Source: DASSKF01 sp035690725
GTDB lineage: Bacteria; Actinomycetota; Actinomycetes; Actinomycetales; Dermatophilaceae
Direction: 5' to 3'
Length of the DNA: 28,494 nt
NCBI GenBank assembly: GCA_035690725.1
Contig: DASSKF010000260.1
Location: forward strand, 1-28,494
Both the position numbers and the translations under genes were made by a program. The notes beneath the pieces were generated by a model, which worked only from the letters and a program-made list of their open reading frames with translations, was not told where the DNA came from and made no database searches. Below are positions 15,639 to 23,049 of this stretch, piece by piece. Each line of letters begins with the position of its first letter. Positions within the stretch are counted from its first letter, which is position 1.

Positions 15639-16253
15639 ATGAGCGGTCACGGCTCGCACGCTCCGTATGCCGGAGCGTCCCACCCACCTACCCCGGGCCA
15701 GCCGTGGCCCCCGAGCGGGTATCCGCCGCTGTACCCGCACGGCTACCACGGGATGCCCCCGGCCGGCGCGGGCCGGCTCGACGTCCCGCGCCCCCCGTCG
15801 ATCACCGGTGCGGTCCAGCTGATGTGGGCGGGCGCGGCGCTCAGCCTGATCGGCTGGTTCGTCAGCCTGGCGACGCTCGGGCGGGTGCGGGGCCAGCTCA
15901 GCGCGCAGGCGCCCCTGCTCCCCTCCTCCCGGCAGCTGACCCCCGAGCAGATCGACCTCGTCGTCGACCTCGCGGTGTGGATCGGCGCCGCCTCCGGGCT
16001 GGTCACCGTCCTGCTCTGGGTCTGGATGGCGGCCGTGAACCGGAAGGGTCGTGGCTGGGCCCGCGTCCTCGCGACACTGTTCGGCTGCTGCTACCTGCTC
16101 TCGGTGCTGTCCGGTCTGCTCCTGGGACGGGCCACCGGCGGCGCCGACCTGGTGCTCCCCCTGGCCACCGCGGTGGTCGGCCTGTTCGCGCTGGTCCTGC
16201 TGTGGCGGCGCGAGTCCAGCGACTACATCCGGTCGGCACGCTGGCGCCGGTAG
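15639..16253 (+). CDS. Four-helix membrane protein of unknown function
   Basis: This 204-residue protein has a cytoplasmic N-terminal segment of about 55 residues rich in Pro, Gly, His and Tyr, then four predicted membrane helices: about 58-80 (AVQLMWAGAALSLIGWFVSL), 107-130 (LAVWIGAASGLVTVLLWVWM), 140-162 (VLATLFGCCYLLSVLSGLLL) and 170-190 (VLPLATAVVGLFALVLLW). It ends in a short basic tail. The Pro/Gly-rich head plus small membrane domain is a frequent actinobacterial architecture without known function. ATG at 15639 has GAGAGGGG about 8 nt upstream. The 142-bp gap before it holds only a weak 6-bp hairpin (15599-15617) besides the ribosome site. Confidence 0.82.
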   Translation: MSGHGSHAPYAGASHPPTPGQPWPPSGYPPLYPHGYHGMPPAGAGRLDVPRPPSITGAVQLMWAGAALSLIGWFVSLATLGRVRGQLSAQAPLLPSSRQLTPEQIDLVVDLAVWIGAASGLVTVLLWVWMAAVNRKGRGWARVLATLFGCCYLLSVLSGLLLGRATGGADLVLPLATAVVGLFALVLLWRRESSDYIRSARWRR

Positions 16254-16324
16254 GACACACCGGCCGGGCCGCGCGGCGCGAAGTCGCGGCGGGCGACCTC
16301 CCGTGCCGGGCCGACCCGCGTTTG

Positions 16325-16330
16325 TAGGAT
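16325..16330 (+). promoter_or_regulatory. -10 box of leaderless lipoprotein gene
   Basis: TAGGAT, then 7 nt, then ATG at 16338; no Shine-Dalgarno sequence is present in the interval. Confidence 0.6.
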
Positions 16331-16337
16331 CACCGGC

Positions 16338-17027
16338 ATGCTCGCGCGACGACCACGCCGCACCGGCGCCCTGACGACGCTCGTCCTCGGGACCGCCCTG
16401 GTGGCCGGCTGCAGCACGGCCTCCGGGCAGGGAGGGTCGTCCACCGCGACGCCGTCCGGGGCGGCCTCGACCCCGACGCCGACGGCGACGTCGACGGCAC
16501 CGCCCAGCCCGAGCGGCACCCCGCCGGCCTCTGCCGCGCCGTCGGCGAGCGGCAGCGCATCGGCCTCCGCCGGCCCGAAGCGGGTCGAGGTGACCGCCCG
16601 CCAGGGGAACTTCACCGTGGAGGCGCCGCCGAAGTGGGTGGACCGCAGCAAGGACTTCGCCGACCTCGACGAGGTGCGCCTCGCCCTGCGGGCCAAGAGC
16701 GCCGACCACGGCACGCCGAACATCTCCGTGACGAGCTCGTCCGAGGAGTACACCGGCGACGCGGCGGCGGCGGCACAGCAGGCGGCCGAGAAGTTCACGC
16801 AGCACGACGCGACGGTGACCGACGTGCCGGACACCGAGATCGACGGAGAGCACGCCGTCGGCAACCGCATGCAGCGCACCATCAACGCCCGCACCTTCGT
16901 GCAGATCCAGTACTTCGTCGTCCACGACGGCCGGCTCTACGCGCCGACCGGCACGGCCCTGCCCGACGACGAGCAGGCACTGCGGCAGGCGATGGAGGCC
17001 GTCTTCAGCAGCTGGCAGTGGAGCTGA
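16338..17027 (+). CDS. Secreted lipoprotein of unknown function
   Basis: This 229-residue protein begins with a basic lipoprotein signal peptide (MLARRPRRTG, then a hydrophobic core) and a lipobox LVAGC with Cys25 as the acylated residue. Residues 26-78 are a Ser/Thr/Pro/Ala/Gly linker, likely spanning cell-wall material. The folded part (about 80-229) opens VEVTARQGNFTVEAPPKWVD and alternates strands and helices, somewhat like LpqN/DcrB-type lipoproteins, though I cannot assign a family. Translation appears leaderless. It is convergent with the thrE-type gene, with an imperfect hairpin between. Confidence 0.82.
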   Translation: MLARRPRRTGALTTLVLGTALVAGCSTASGQGGSSTATPSGAASTPTPTATSTAPPSPSGTPPASAAPSASGSASASAGPKRVEVTARQGNFTVEAPPKWVDRSKDFADLDEVRLALRAKSADHGTPNISVTSSSEEYTGDAAAAAQQAAEKFTQHDATVTDVPDTEIDGEHAVGNRMQRTINARTFVQIQYFVVHDGRLYAPTGTALPDDEQALRQAMEAVFSSWQWS

Positions 17028-17031
17028 GCTC

Positions 17032-17062
17032 GCCGGCAGGACGCCGTCGTCCGGTCGCCGGC
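17032..17062. terminator. Imperfect hairpin between lipoprotein and thrE genes
   Basis: The inner stem GGACG/CGTCC with a CCGT loop is extended, after a small internal loop, by GCCGGC pairing with a second GCCGGC. It fills the 36-bp gap between two convergent stop codons. Confidence 0.5.
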
Positions 17063-17063
17063 C

Positions 17064-18527
17064 TCACTGGCGGGCGTGGCTGCGGGACCGGCGCAGCGCC
17101 CGGCGCATGCTGCGGTCCAGCGCCGTCCGGGCGGGCCGGCCGAGGAATGTGCCGAGGCTGACGCCGCCGGCCAGGGCGAGCCCGACCGCGCCCGCCTCGA
17201 CCAGGCCGGGCAGGCCCTCGGTGGCGTTCACGCCGGTGCCACCGCCCTGCAGCATCTCGAACAGCCCGCGATAGACCGGGGTGCCCGGCAGCAGCGGGAT
17301 GATGCCCGCGGTCGTGACGACCAGGGAGGGCACCCGCAGGCGGTGCCCCACCAGCTGGGCGACCGCCCCGATCACCAGCGCCGCCACGGCGCTCGCCGTC
17401 GGCCGGCCGAACCCGAGCTCGCTGCCGGAGTAGTAGACGACCCAGCCCAGCCCGGCGGTGAGCATGCCGACGATCGTGGCACGGAAGCCGGTGTAGGTGG
17501 AGATGCAGAACATGAAGGCCGTGAACAGGGTGGCACCGACCGTCACGAACAGGCCGGGGTTGAGGCCGACGGCCGTGGAGATCGACATCGGGACACCCAG
17601 CTGCGCGGCCAGGGCGAGCACGCCCAGGACACCGGCGACGACTCCCAGCGTCATCATCAGCACCTCGAGGATGCGCGCACCGGCGGTGACGTAGTAGCCG
17701 TCCAGCGCGTCCTGCGCGGAACCGACCACGGACAGCCCGGTCAGCAGGACGATGATGCCGGTCGCGACGACCAGGGACGGTGAGATCCCGCCGACCACCT
17801 CCACGCCCGCGCTCTGGGCGGCATACAGCCCGACCGCCACGCTGGTGGGGATCGCCCCACCGACCGCCTGGCTGAAGAAGGCAGCCAGGCCCCGCTCGGC
17901 CAGCCACCGCTGCACCCGGTCGATGAGCGCGGTGGTGAGGGTGCTGATGACGATCATCACGATCCCGCCGCCGAGCAGCCCGGTGATGCCACCGGCCATC
18001 AGCGCGAACGCCCAGGCGACGATGCCCCGGTTGTAGGGGTGCGGGGAGCGCAGGATGCCGTCCAGCTGGGCGCGGGCCTCGTCGGCGCCGAGGTTCTCCT
18101 CGACGACCGCGCGCACGAGCTCCTGCAGCCGCTGCAACCGGGTGTAGTCCGCGGCCCGGGTGCGCACGATCCGCATCACGCTGAGCGGGTCGTCGTCGAC
18201 GCCACGGTGCATCGACACGGTGATCGAGGTGTAGGTGATGTCGACGTGCGCCGAGTGCACGTCGTAGGCCGACATCAACCGCAGCACCGTCGCCACCACG
18301 TCGGCGGCGGACGCACCGGTCGACAGCATCGCCTCCCCCACCCGCAGGGACAGGTCGATGACGGCACGGGCCTGGCGCTCCCCGAGCTCGTTGGCCCACG
18401 ACCCGATCCCGATCGGCGTCGTGGGCGGGTTGTGGGCCCGGAGCGCCCACTGTGCCCGCTCGCGCAGCGCGCGGGCCGACTGGGAACGGGAGTGGGCGCG
18501 CCGAGGTGACGGGGAGCGCGTGGACAC
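17064..18527 (-). CDS. thrE: Threonine/serine exporter, ThrE family
   Basis: This is a polytopic membrane protein of the ThrE family, which exports L-threonine and L-serine. An N-terminal cytoplasmic domain (PF06738-like; LRVGEAMLSTGASAADV, then HVDITYTSITVSMHRG) precedes a Gly/Ile/Val-rich domain of about ten helices ending in the PF12821-like part with PSLVVTTAGIIPLLPGTPVYRGL. The 487-residue form assumes GTG at 18527. In-frame alternatives are GTG at 18551 and TTG at 18563, and no good ribosome site decides between them; AGGGAG directly abuts 18527. The N-terminal 45 residues are basic and Ser/Arg-rich. It is divergent from pepP. Confidence 0.87.
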   Translation of the reverse strand: MSTRSPSPRRAHSRSQSARALRERAQWALRAHNPPTTPIGIGSWANELGERQARAVIDLSLRVGEAMLSTGASAADVVATVLRLMSAYDVHSAHVDITYTSITVSMHRGVDDDPLSVMRIVRTRAADYTRLQRLQELVRAVVEENLGADEARAQLDGILRSPHPYNRGIVAWAFALMAGGITGLLGGGIVMIVISTLTTALIDRVQRWLAERGLAAFFSQAVGGAIPTSVAVGLYAAQSAGVEVVGGISPSLVVATGIIVLLTGLSVVGSAQDALDGYYVTAGARILEVLMMTLGVVAGVLGVLALAAQLGVPMSISTAVGLNPGLFVTVGATLFTAFMFCISTYTGFRATIVGMLTAGLGWVVYYSGSELGFGRPTASAVAALVIGAVAQLVGHRLRVPSLVVTTAGIIPLLPGTPVYRGLFEMLQGGGTGVNATEGLPGLVEAGAVGLALAGGVSLGTFLGRPARTALDRSMRRALRRSRSHARQ

Positions 18528-18607
18528 CTCCCTACTGTGCTGCCTGCACACCGGCAGAATCAAACGCTCCGGCGCACCACCGGAGCCGGACCCGGTCGGG
18601 GACGTGG

Positions 18608-18613
18608 GACGAT
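18608..18613 (+). promoter_or_regulatory. -10-like box of leaderless pepP
   Basis: GACGAT, then 6 nt, then GTG at 18620. The A at position 2 and T at position 6 of the TANNNT consensus are kept but the first T is not. Confidence 0.4.
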
Positions 18614-18619
18614 GAGCCC

Positions 18620-20170
18620 GTGAGCGAAGAGCAGCAGCAGGCCGAGCACCGAAACCGCCCCACGAACACCGAGTTCCGCAGCTTCATCGCGGGCAACTGG
18701 GCGCCGCGCAGCGACGAGCGACCGCCCCGCGCCGAGGTGGCCGAGTATGCCGCGCAGCGGCGTGCGGCGGTCTCCGACGCCTTCCCGGGTGAGCGGCTGG
18801 TCGTCCCCGCCGGCGGGCTCAAGGTGCGCAGCAACGACACCGACTACGTCTTCCGGCCGCACAGTGCCTTCGCCCACCTCACCGGCCTGGGCGGGGACCG
18901 GGAGCCGGACGCCGTGCTCGTGCTGGAGCCACGCAAGGAGGGCGGCCACGCCGCCACGCTGTACTTCCGCCCGCTCGCCGGCCGCGACACCGAGGAGTTC
19001 TTCGGTGACTCCCGCTACGGCGAGTTCTGGGTCGGCGCCCGGCCCACGATCGAGGACGTCGAGGCCGAGCTGGGCATCAGTGCCCGCCACATCGACGAGC
19101 TCCCGGACGCCCTCGCGAAGGACGCCGGACACCTGGTCATCCGGGTGCTCCGGGACGCCGACCAGGACGTGACCGCCCTGGTCGACCGCACCCGGGAGTC
19201 CGCCACCCAGGACGACTCCGAGGGCGCACAGGTGGCCGAGTCCTCCGACGAGACCGCCGAGCAGGAGGACTCCGACGAGCAGCGCGACGTGGCGCTGTCC
19301 GTCTTCCTGTCCACCCTGCGCCTGGTCAAGGACGCGTGGGAGGTCGCCGAGATGCGCCGCGCGGTCGAGGCCACGGCGGAGGGCTTCGAGGCCGTCATCG
19401 CCGAGCTGGCCGAGGCGGTGCGCCGCGGCCGCGGCGAGCGCTGGATCGAGGGCGTCTTCGGGCTGCACGCCCGCCACTCCGGCAACGGGGTCGGCTACGA
19501 CTCGATCTGCGCGGCCGGCGACCACGCGAACACGCTGCACTGGATCAAGAACACCGGCGACGTCGAGGACGGGGACCTCGTGCTGCTCGACGCCGGCGTC
19601 GAGGTCGACTCGCTCTACACCGCCGACGTCACGCGCACCCTGCCGGCGAACGGGACGTTCTCCGAGGCCCAGCGCAGGGTCTACGACGCGGTGTACGCCG
19701 CGCAGGAGGCCGGGATCGCGGCGGTCAAGCCCGGCAACAGGTTCAGCGACGTGCACGCCGCGGCGATCCGCGTCATCGCCGAGCACCTCCGGGCGTGGGG
19801 CCTGCTGCCCGAAGGTGTCGACGTCGAGCAGACCCTCGACAAGGAGCACGGTCAGTACCACCGCCGGTGGATGGTGCACGGGACGAGCCACCACCTCGGC
19901 ATCGACGTCCACGACTGCGCGAAGGCCCGCAGGGAGGACTACATGGACGCCGAGCTCGAGCCGGGCATGGTCCTCACGGTGGAGCCGGGGCTGTACTTCA
20001 AGGCCGACGACCTGCTCGTGCCCGAGGAGCTGCGCGGTATCGGGGTCCGCATCGAGGACGACCTGCTGGTCACCGAGGACGGCCACGACAACCTGTCGGG
20101 CTTCATGCCGCGCACCTCCGACGACGTCGAGGCGTGGATCGCCCGGGTGCGCGACCAGCGCGCCGGCTGA
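18620..20170 (+). CDS. pepP: Xaa-Pro aminopeptidase (aminopeptidase P)
   Basis: This 516-residue M24 metallopeptidase removes an N-terminal residue preceding proline. The N-terminal creatinase-like domain is followed by the pita-bread catalytic domain with the five metal ligands in order: LLDAGVE and YTADVTR (Asp, Asp), VHGTSHHLG (His), TVEPGLY (Glu) and RIEDDLLVT (Glu). An unusual insert of about 30 residues, nearly all Asp, Glu, Ser, Gln and Thr, lies between the two domains (about 193-224). The GTG at 18620 is chosen because of the -10-like box 6 nt upstream; the preceding codons do not look like the family. It is divergent from thrE and followed by the ClC gene on the same strand. Confidence 0.93.
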   Translation: MSEEQQQAEHRNRPTNTEFRSFIAGNWAPRSDERPPRAEVAEYAAQRRAAVSDAFPGERLVVPAGGLKVRSNDTDYVFRPHSAFAHLTGLGGDREPDAVLVLEPRKEGGHAATLYFRPLAGRDTEEFFGDSRYGEFWVGARPTIEDVEAELGISARHIDELPDALAKDAGHLVIRVLRDADQDVTALVDRTRESATQDDSEGAQVAESSDETAEQEDSDEQRDVALSVFLSTLRLVKDAWEVAEMRRAVEATAEGFEAVIAELAEAVRRGRGERWIEGVFGLHARHSGNGVGYDSICAAGDHANTLHWIKNTGDVEDGDLVLLDAGVEVDSLYTADVTRTLPANGTFSEAQRRVYDAVYAAQEAGIAAVKPGNRFSDVHAAAIRVIAEHLRAWGLLPEGVDVEQTLDKEHGQYHRRWMVHGTSHHLGIDVHDCAKARREDYMDAELEPGMVLTVEPGLYFKADDLLVPEELRGIGVRIEDDLLVTEDGHDNLSGFMPRTSDDVEAWIARVRDQRAG

Positions 20171-20198
20171 GCAGGGTCCGGCCACCGCGGGGGGAGGC

Positions 20199-20212
20199 CG
20201 TACCCTAGTACG
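20199..20212 (+). promoter_or_regulatory. Candidate promoter/operator of the ClC gene
   Basis: CGTAC-CCTA-GTACG is a perfect 5-bp inverted repeat that contains TACCCT (20201-20206), a plausible -10 box, and TAGTAC. It lies about 40 bp before the start and within a wider G6/C5 inverted arrangement (20190s and 20216-20221). Confidence 0.4.
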
Positions 20213-20251
20213 TCGTTCCCCCATCCACCACCGGCCGGAGTGATAGCAACA

Positions 20252-22138
20252 GTGGGTCCCGCGTCCGTCGTCCCGTCCTCCGCCGCCAGTCAGGAGCCGC
20301 CGCAGACGGTGCGGGACGTGCGCCACCTCGGGGACTTCACCACGTCCCGGCGCGTCCTGTTCATCACCCTGCTGGCGCTGCCGATCGGCGCGGTCAGCGC
20401 GCTGGTCTCGTGGGCACTGCTCCGGCTGATCGGCCTGATCACCAACGTGATCTTCTACCAGCGCGTCGAGACCGAGCTGGTGGCGCCGGGCGCCCAGGAC
20501 CACAACTGGGTGCTCATCCTGCTCGCCCCCGCGTTCGGCGGGCTCGTCATCGGCCTCATGGCGCGCTACGGATCGGAGAAGATCCGCGGGCACGGCATGC
20601 CGGAGGCGATCGAGGCGATCCTCATGGGCGGCAGCAAGGTGCAGCCGCGGGTGGCCGTGCTGAAGCCGATCTCCTCGGCGATCGCGATCGGCACCGGTGG
20701 CCCGTTCGGTGCCGAGGGCCCGATCATCATGACCGGCGGCGCCATGGGGTCGCTGTTCGCCCAGTTCCTGCGGCTGACGGCCGACGAGCGCAAGACGCTG
20801 CTGGTGGCCGGTGCCACCGCGGGCATGGCGGCCACCTTCAACACGCCCTTCGCGGCGCTGATCCTCGCCGTCGAGCTGCTGTTGTTCGAGTGGCGCCCCC
20901 GTAGTCTCGTCCCCGTGGCGGCGGCGGTGTCCGTGGCGACCGTCGTGCGCATGCCGCTGCTCGGCTCGGGCGCCCTGTTCCCCGTGCAGTCCACGCTGCA
21001 CGTCACCCCCGCCGCCTACGGACTGTGCGTCGTGTCCGGCGTCATCTCCGGGCTGCTTGCGATCTTCGCGACCGGCCTGGTCTACGCGTCGGAGGACGCG
21101 TTCCGGCGGCTGCCCATCCACTGGATGTGGTGGCCCGCCATCGGCGGCCTCATCATCGGCATCGGCGGGCTGTTCGTCCCGCAGGCCCTCGGCGTCGGCT
21201 ACGACGTCATCCACGCGGAGCTGGCCGGCTCGATCAGCCTCGGGCTGGTCGCCGGCATCCTGGTCGTCAAGACGCTCATCTGGTCGCTGTCGCTGGGCTC
21301 GGGCACCTCCGGTGGCGTCCTGGCCCCGATCTTCATGATCGGCGGCGCGCTCGGGACGCTCGAGGCCCAGGTCTTCCCCGACGTCGGCGCCGGGTTCTGG
21401 GCCCTCGTCGCCCTGGCCGGTGTGCTCGGCGGGGTGATGCGCTCACCGTTCACCGGCGTCGTCTTCGCCCTCGAGCTGACCCACCAGTTCGACGCCATCC
21501 TGCCGCTCATCATCGGGGCGACCACGGCCTTCGCCGTGTCCGTCCTGCTGCTCAAGCGCTCCGTGCTGACCGAGAAGATCGCCCGCCGTGGCTACCACCT
21601 CACGCGGGAGTACGACGTGGACCCGCTCGAGGTGCTCTTCGCGGGCGAGGTCATGTCCGACGACGTGCTCGAGCTCGAGGGCGACCTCAGCGTGGCCGAG
21701 GCCGTCGAGGCCCTCGGTTCCCCCGTCGACGGCGGTGCCGCGTGGCGGCAGCGGCTCTACCCGGTCGTCGACCAGGAGGGAAACCTCTCGGGGGTGGTCA
21801 CCCGGAAGGCCATGTTCACCGCCAACACCGAGGGAGACGGCACCACGCCGCTGTCCGCGCTCATCCGGGAGCCACGTGCCACCACCCACCCCGACCAGAC
21901 CCTCAAGCACGTGGCCGGTCTGATGGCGCTCGCCGAGGTCAACCGCATGCCGGTCGTCGACCGGGACGACCCGCGTCGCGTCGTCGGCATGGTCACCCTG
22001 ACCCAGCTGCTGGCCGCGCGACAGCGCGACCAGCAGGAGGCCCGGGAGCGGGAGCGGGTGTTCCGGGTCCGCCTGGCCCGTCCGGCCTCCCGCCGCGACG
22101 ACGAGCCGCGGCAGGAGGCGGTGGCGCCACCGCGGTGA
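20252..22138 (+). CDS. ClC-family chloride channel or H+/Cl- antiporter with C-terminal CBS pair
   Basis: The 628-residue membrane protein has the ClC signature loops: GHGMPEAIE (GxGIPE type), GTGGPFGAEGP with the gating glutamate (Glu155), and GTSGGVLAPIF (GGxFxP type). Some 10-12 hydrophobic segments end near residue 430. Two CBS repeats follow (MSDDVLELEGDLSVAEAVE, then IREPRATTHPDQTLKHVAG), ending in an Arg/Glu-rich tail; CBS pairs often sense adenine nucleotides. The presence of the gating Glu does not by itself separate channel from antiporter. The start is GTG at 20252, with GGAG 11 nt upstream; GTG at 20240 is in frame but overlaps that site. It would help chloride or pH homeostasis. 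Confidence 0.9.
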   Translation: MGPASVVPSSAASQEPPQTVRDVRHLGDFTTSRRVLFITLLALPIGAVSALVSWALLRLIGLITNVIFYQRVETELVAPGAQDHNWVLILLAPAFGGLVIGLMARYGSEKIRGHGMPEAIEAILMGGSKVQPRVAVLKPISSAIAIGTGGPFGAEGPIIMTGGAMGSLFAQFLRLTADERKTLLVAGATAGMAATFNTPFAALILAVELLLFEWRPRSLVPVAAAVSVATVVRMPLLGSGALFPVQSTLHVTPAAYGLCVVSGVISGLLAIFATGLVYASEDAFRRLPIHWMWWPAIGGLIIGIGGLFVPQALGVGYDVIHAELAGSISLGLVAGILVVKTLIWSLSLGSGTSGGVLAPIFMIGGALGTLEAQVFPDVGAGFWALVALAGVLGGVMRSPFTGVVFALELTHQFDAILPLIIGATTAFAVSVLLLKRSVLTEKIARRGYHLTREYDVDPLEVLFAGEVMSDDVLELEGDLSVAEAVEALGSPVDGGAAWRQRLYPVVDQEGNLSGVVTRKAMFTANTEGDGTTPLSALIREPRATTHPDQTLKHVAGLMALAEVNRMPVVDRDDPRRVVGMVTLTQLLAARQRDQQEARERERVFRVRLARPASRRDDEPRQEAVAPPR

Positions 22139-22151
22139 GCGTCCTCACCGC
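22132..22151 (+). terminator. Hairpin overlapping the ClC stop codon
   Basis: GCGGTGAG pairs with CTCACCGC around a CGTC tetraloop, an 8-bp perfect stem that includes the TGA stop at 22136-22138. It precedes the convergent general-stress-type gene. Confidence 0.55.
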
Positions 22152-22165
22152 CCGTCCTCACCGCC
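22140..22165 (+). repeat. Tandem 13-bp duplication in a convergent gap
   Basis: CGTCCTCACCGCC is present twice back to back (22140-22152, 22153-22165). The first copy supplies the right arm of the terminator hairpin, so the second is a spare arm able to pair with the same left arm. Confidence 0.85.
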
Positions 22166-22181
22166 AGTCGGGGCCGCCCGC

Positions 22182-22796
22182 TCAGTACCCGCCCTGCGAC
22201 GGGGGCGTCTGCCCGGGCTGCTCGCCCCGCCGGCGGGCCTCCTCCTGGGCGGCGCGCACCCGCGCGTCCGCCTCCGCCTGCGCGGCCCGCATCGGGTCGA
22301 GCTGGGTGAGCAGCTCCCGGGCCCGCTGTGCGTGCCGGTGCTCCACGAGCAGCTCGTACTTGGTGGCGACCACCTGGCTGACCGACGTGAAGTCGCGCCG
22401 GCCCTGGGTGGCGGCGTAGCCGATCAGCGCCCAGATGAGGCCGAAGACCGCACCGAAGACGACCGTGGAGAGGACGGTCGCGATCCAGCTCTCCTTGCCG
22501 GAGCTGAACAGCGCGAAGATCAACCCGACGAACAGGCCGAGCCACACGCCGGAGAGTGCACCCCCGAGCGCGACCCGGCCGCGGGTGAGCCGACCGGTGA
22601 CCCGCTCGACCTGTCGCAGGTCCGTCCCGACGATCATGCAGTTCTGCACCGGGAACTCGTTGTCGGACAGGTAGTCGACCGCCTTCTGGGCGTCGTCGTA
22701 CTTGTCGAAGACGCCGAGGGACATCGGGTACTCGAGGGTCATGCCGGGCATCGGGCCTCCGCCGAAGCCGCGGCGCAGGTTCGGTTGCGAGCTCAT
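22182..22796 (-). CDS. General stress protein 17M-like membrane protein (YflT type)
   Basis: This 204-residue protein has an N-terminal YflT/GSP17M-like segment (PMSLGVFDKYDDAQKAVDYL, then FPVQNCMIVGTDL), two membrane helices (about 84-104, GALSGVWLGLFVGLIFALF, and 110-132, VLSTVVFGAVFGLIWALIG) and a C-terminal cytoplasmic tail rich in Ala, Arg, Gln and Glu, likely coiled-coil, ending SQGGY. The homologous domain is linked to general stress in Bacillus; the exact role is unknown. ATG at 22796 is supported by GACCAT 6 nt upstream (leaderless). It is convergent with the ClC gene and divergent from the RIO kinase. Confidence 0.85.
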   Translation of the reverse strand: MSSQPNLRRGFGGGPMPGMTLEYPMSLGVFDKYDDAQKAVDYLSDNEFPVQNCMIVGTDLRQVERVTGRLTRGRVALGGALSGVWLGLFVGLIFALFSSGKESWIATVLSTVVFGAVFGLIWALIGYAATQGRRDFTSVSQVVATKYELLVEHRHAQRARELLTQLDPMRAAQAEADARVRAAQEEARRRGEQPGQTPPSQGGY

Positions 22797-22802
22797 GGGT
22801 CC

Positions 22803-22808
22803 ATGGTC
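22803..22808 (-). promoter_or_regulatory. -10-like box of leaderless general-stress-type gene
   Basis: GACCAT on the minus strand, 6 nt before the ATG at 22796. It keeps A2 and T6 of the consensus, as at pepP. Confidence 0.4.
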
Positions 22809-22859
22809 GCATCCCGGCGCCAGAATCCCCGGGCCAGCGAGCGGCCGGCCGAAAACCCG

Positions 22860-22889
22860 TTGCCCGGTGACGGCCGGCTCCCCCATGCT
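22860..22889 (+). promoter_or_regulatory. Weak candidate promoter for the small ORF and RIO kinase
   Basis: TTGCCC (22860-22865) and CATGCT (22884-22889) are spaced by 18 bp on the plus strand, about 60 bp before the small ORF. Both are imperfect matches, so this is tentative. Confidence 0.3.
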
Positions 22890-22947
22890 GATCCGGTCCA
22901 CAGCACGCGGGTCCGCCACCGGCGGACCGGCAGAGAGGAGGGCTGAC

Positions 22948-23049
22948 ATGTCGACGACTGTCGTCGGTGCCGCCCGCACCGTCCCACCCACCCTCCTGGA
23001 GAACCGCTGTGCCACATCCGCACGGGGAGCAGGCAGCTCCCACCACTGA
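22948..23049 (+). CDS. Small upstream ORF, 33 codons, overlapping the RIO kinase start
   Basis: ATG at 22948 has a consensus AGGAGG (22936-22941) at 6-nt spacing, a better ribosome site than that of the RIO gene. The peptide opens MSTTVVGAARTVPPTLLENR, has one Cys (residue 21) and ends GSSHH. It has no membrane helix or signal peptide and I know no family. Its stop at 23047-23049 lies 41 nt inside the RIO kinase gene in another frame, so ribosomes on it pass the RIO start. It may be a leader peptide controlling RIO translation, or a small protein in its own right. Confidence 0.5.
   Translation: MSTTVVGAARTVPPTLLENRCATSARGAGSSHH

Noticed and set aside
13718..15640. 640-codon minus-strand frame opposite the DEAD-box helicase
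   Set aside because: A GC-rich shadow frame: no family motif, while the plus strand carries every helicase motif.
18560..21214. 884-codon minus-strand frame opposite pepP and ClC
   Set aside because: Asp/Gly/Arg/Val-biased shadow frame; plus-strand genes have full active-site motifs.
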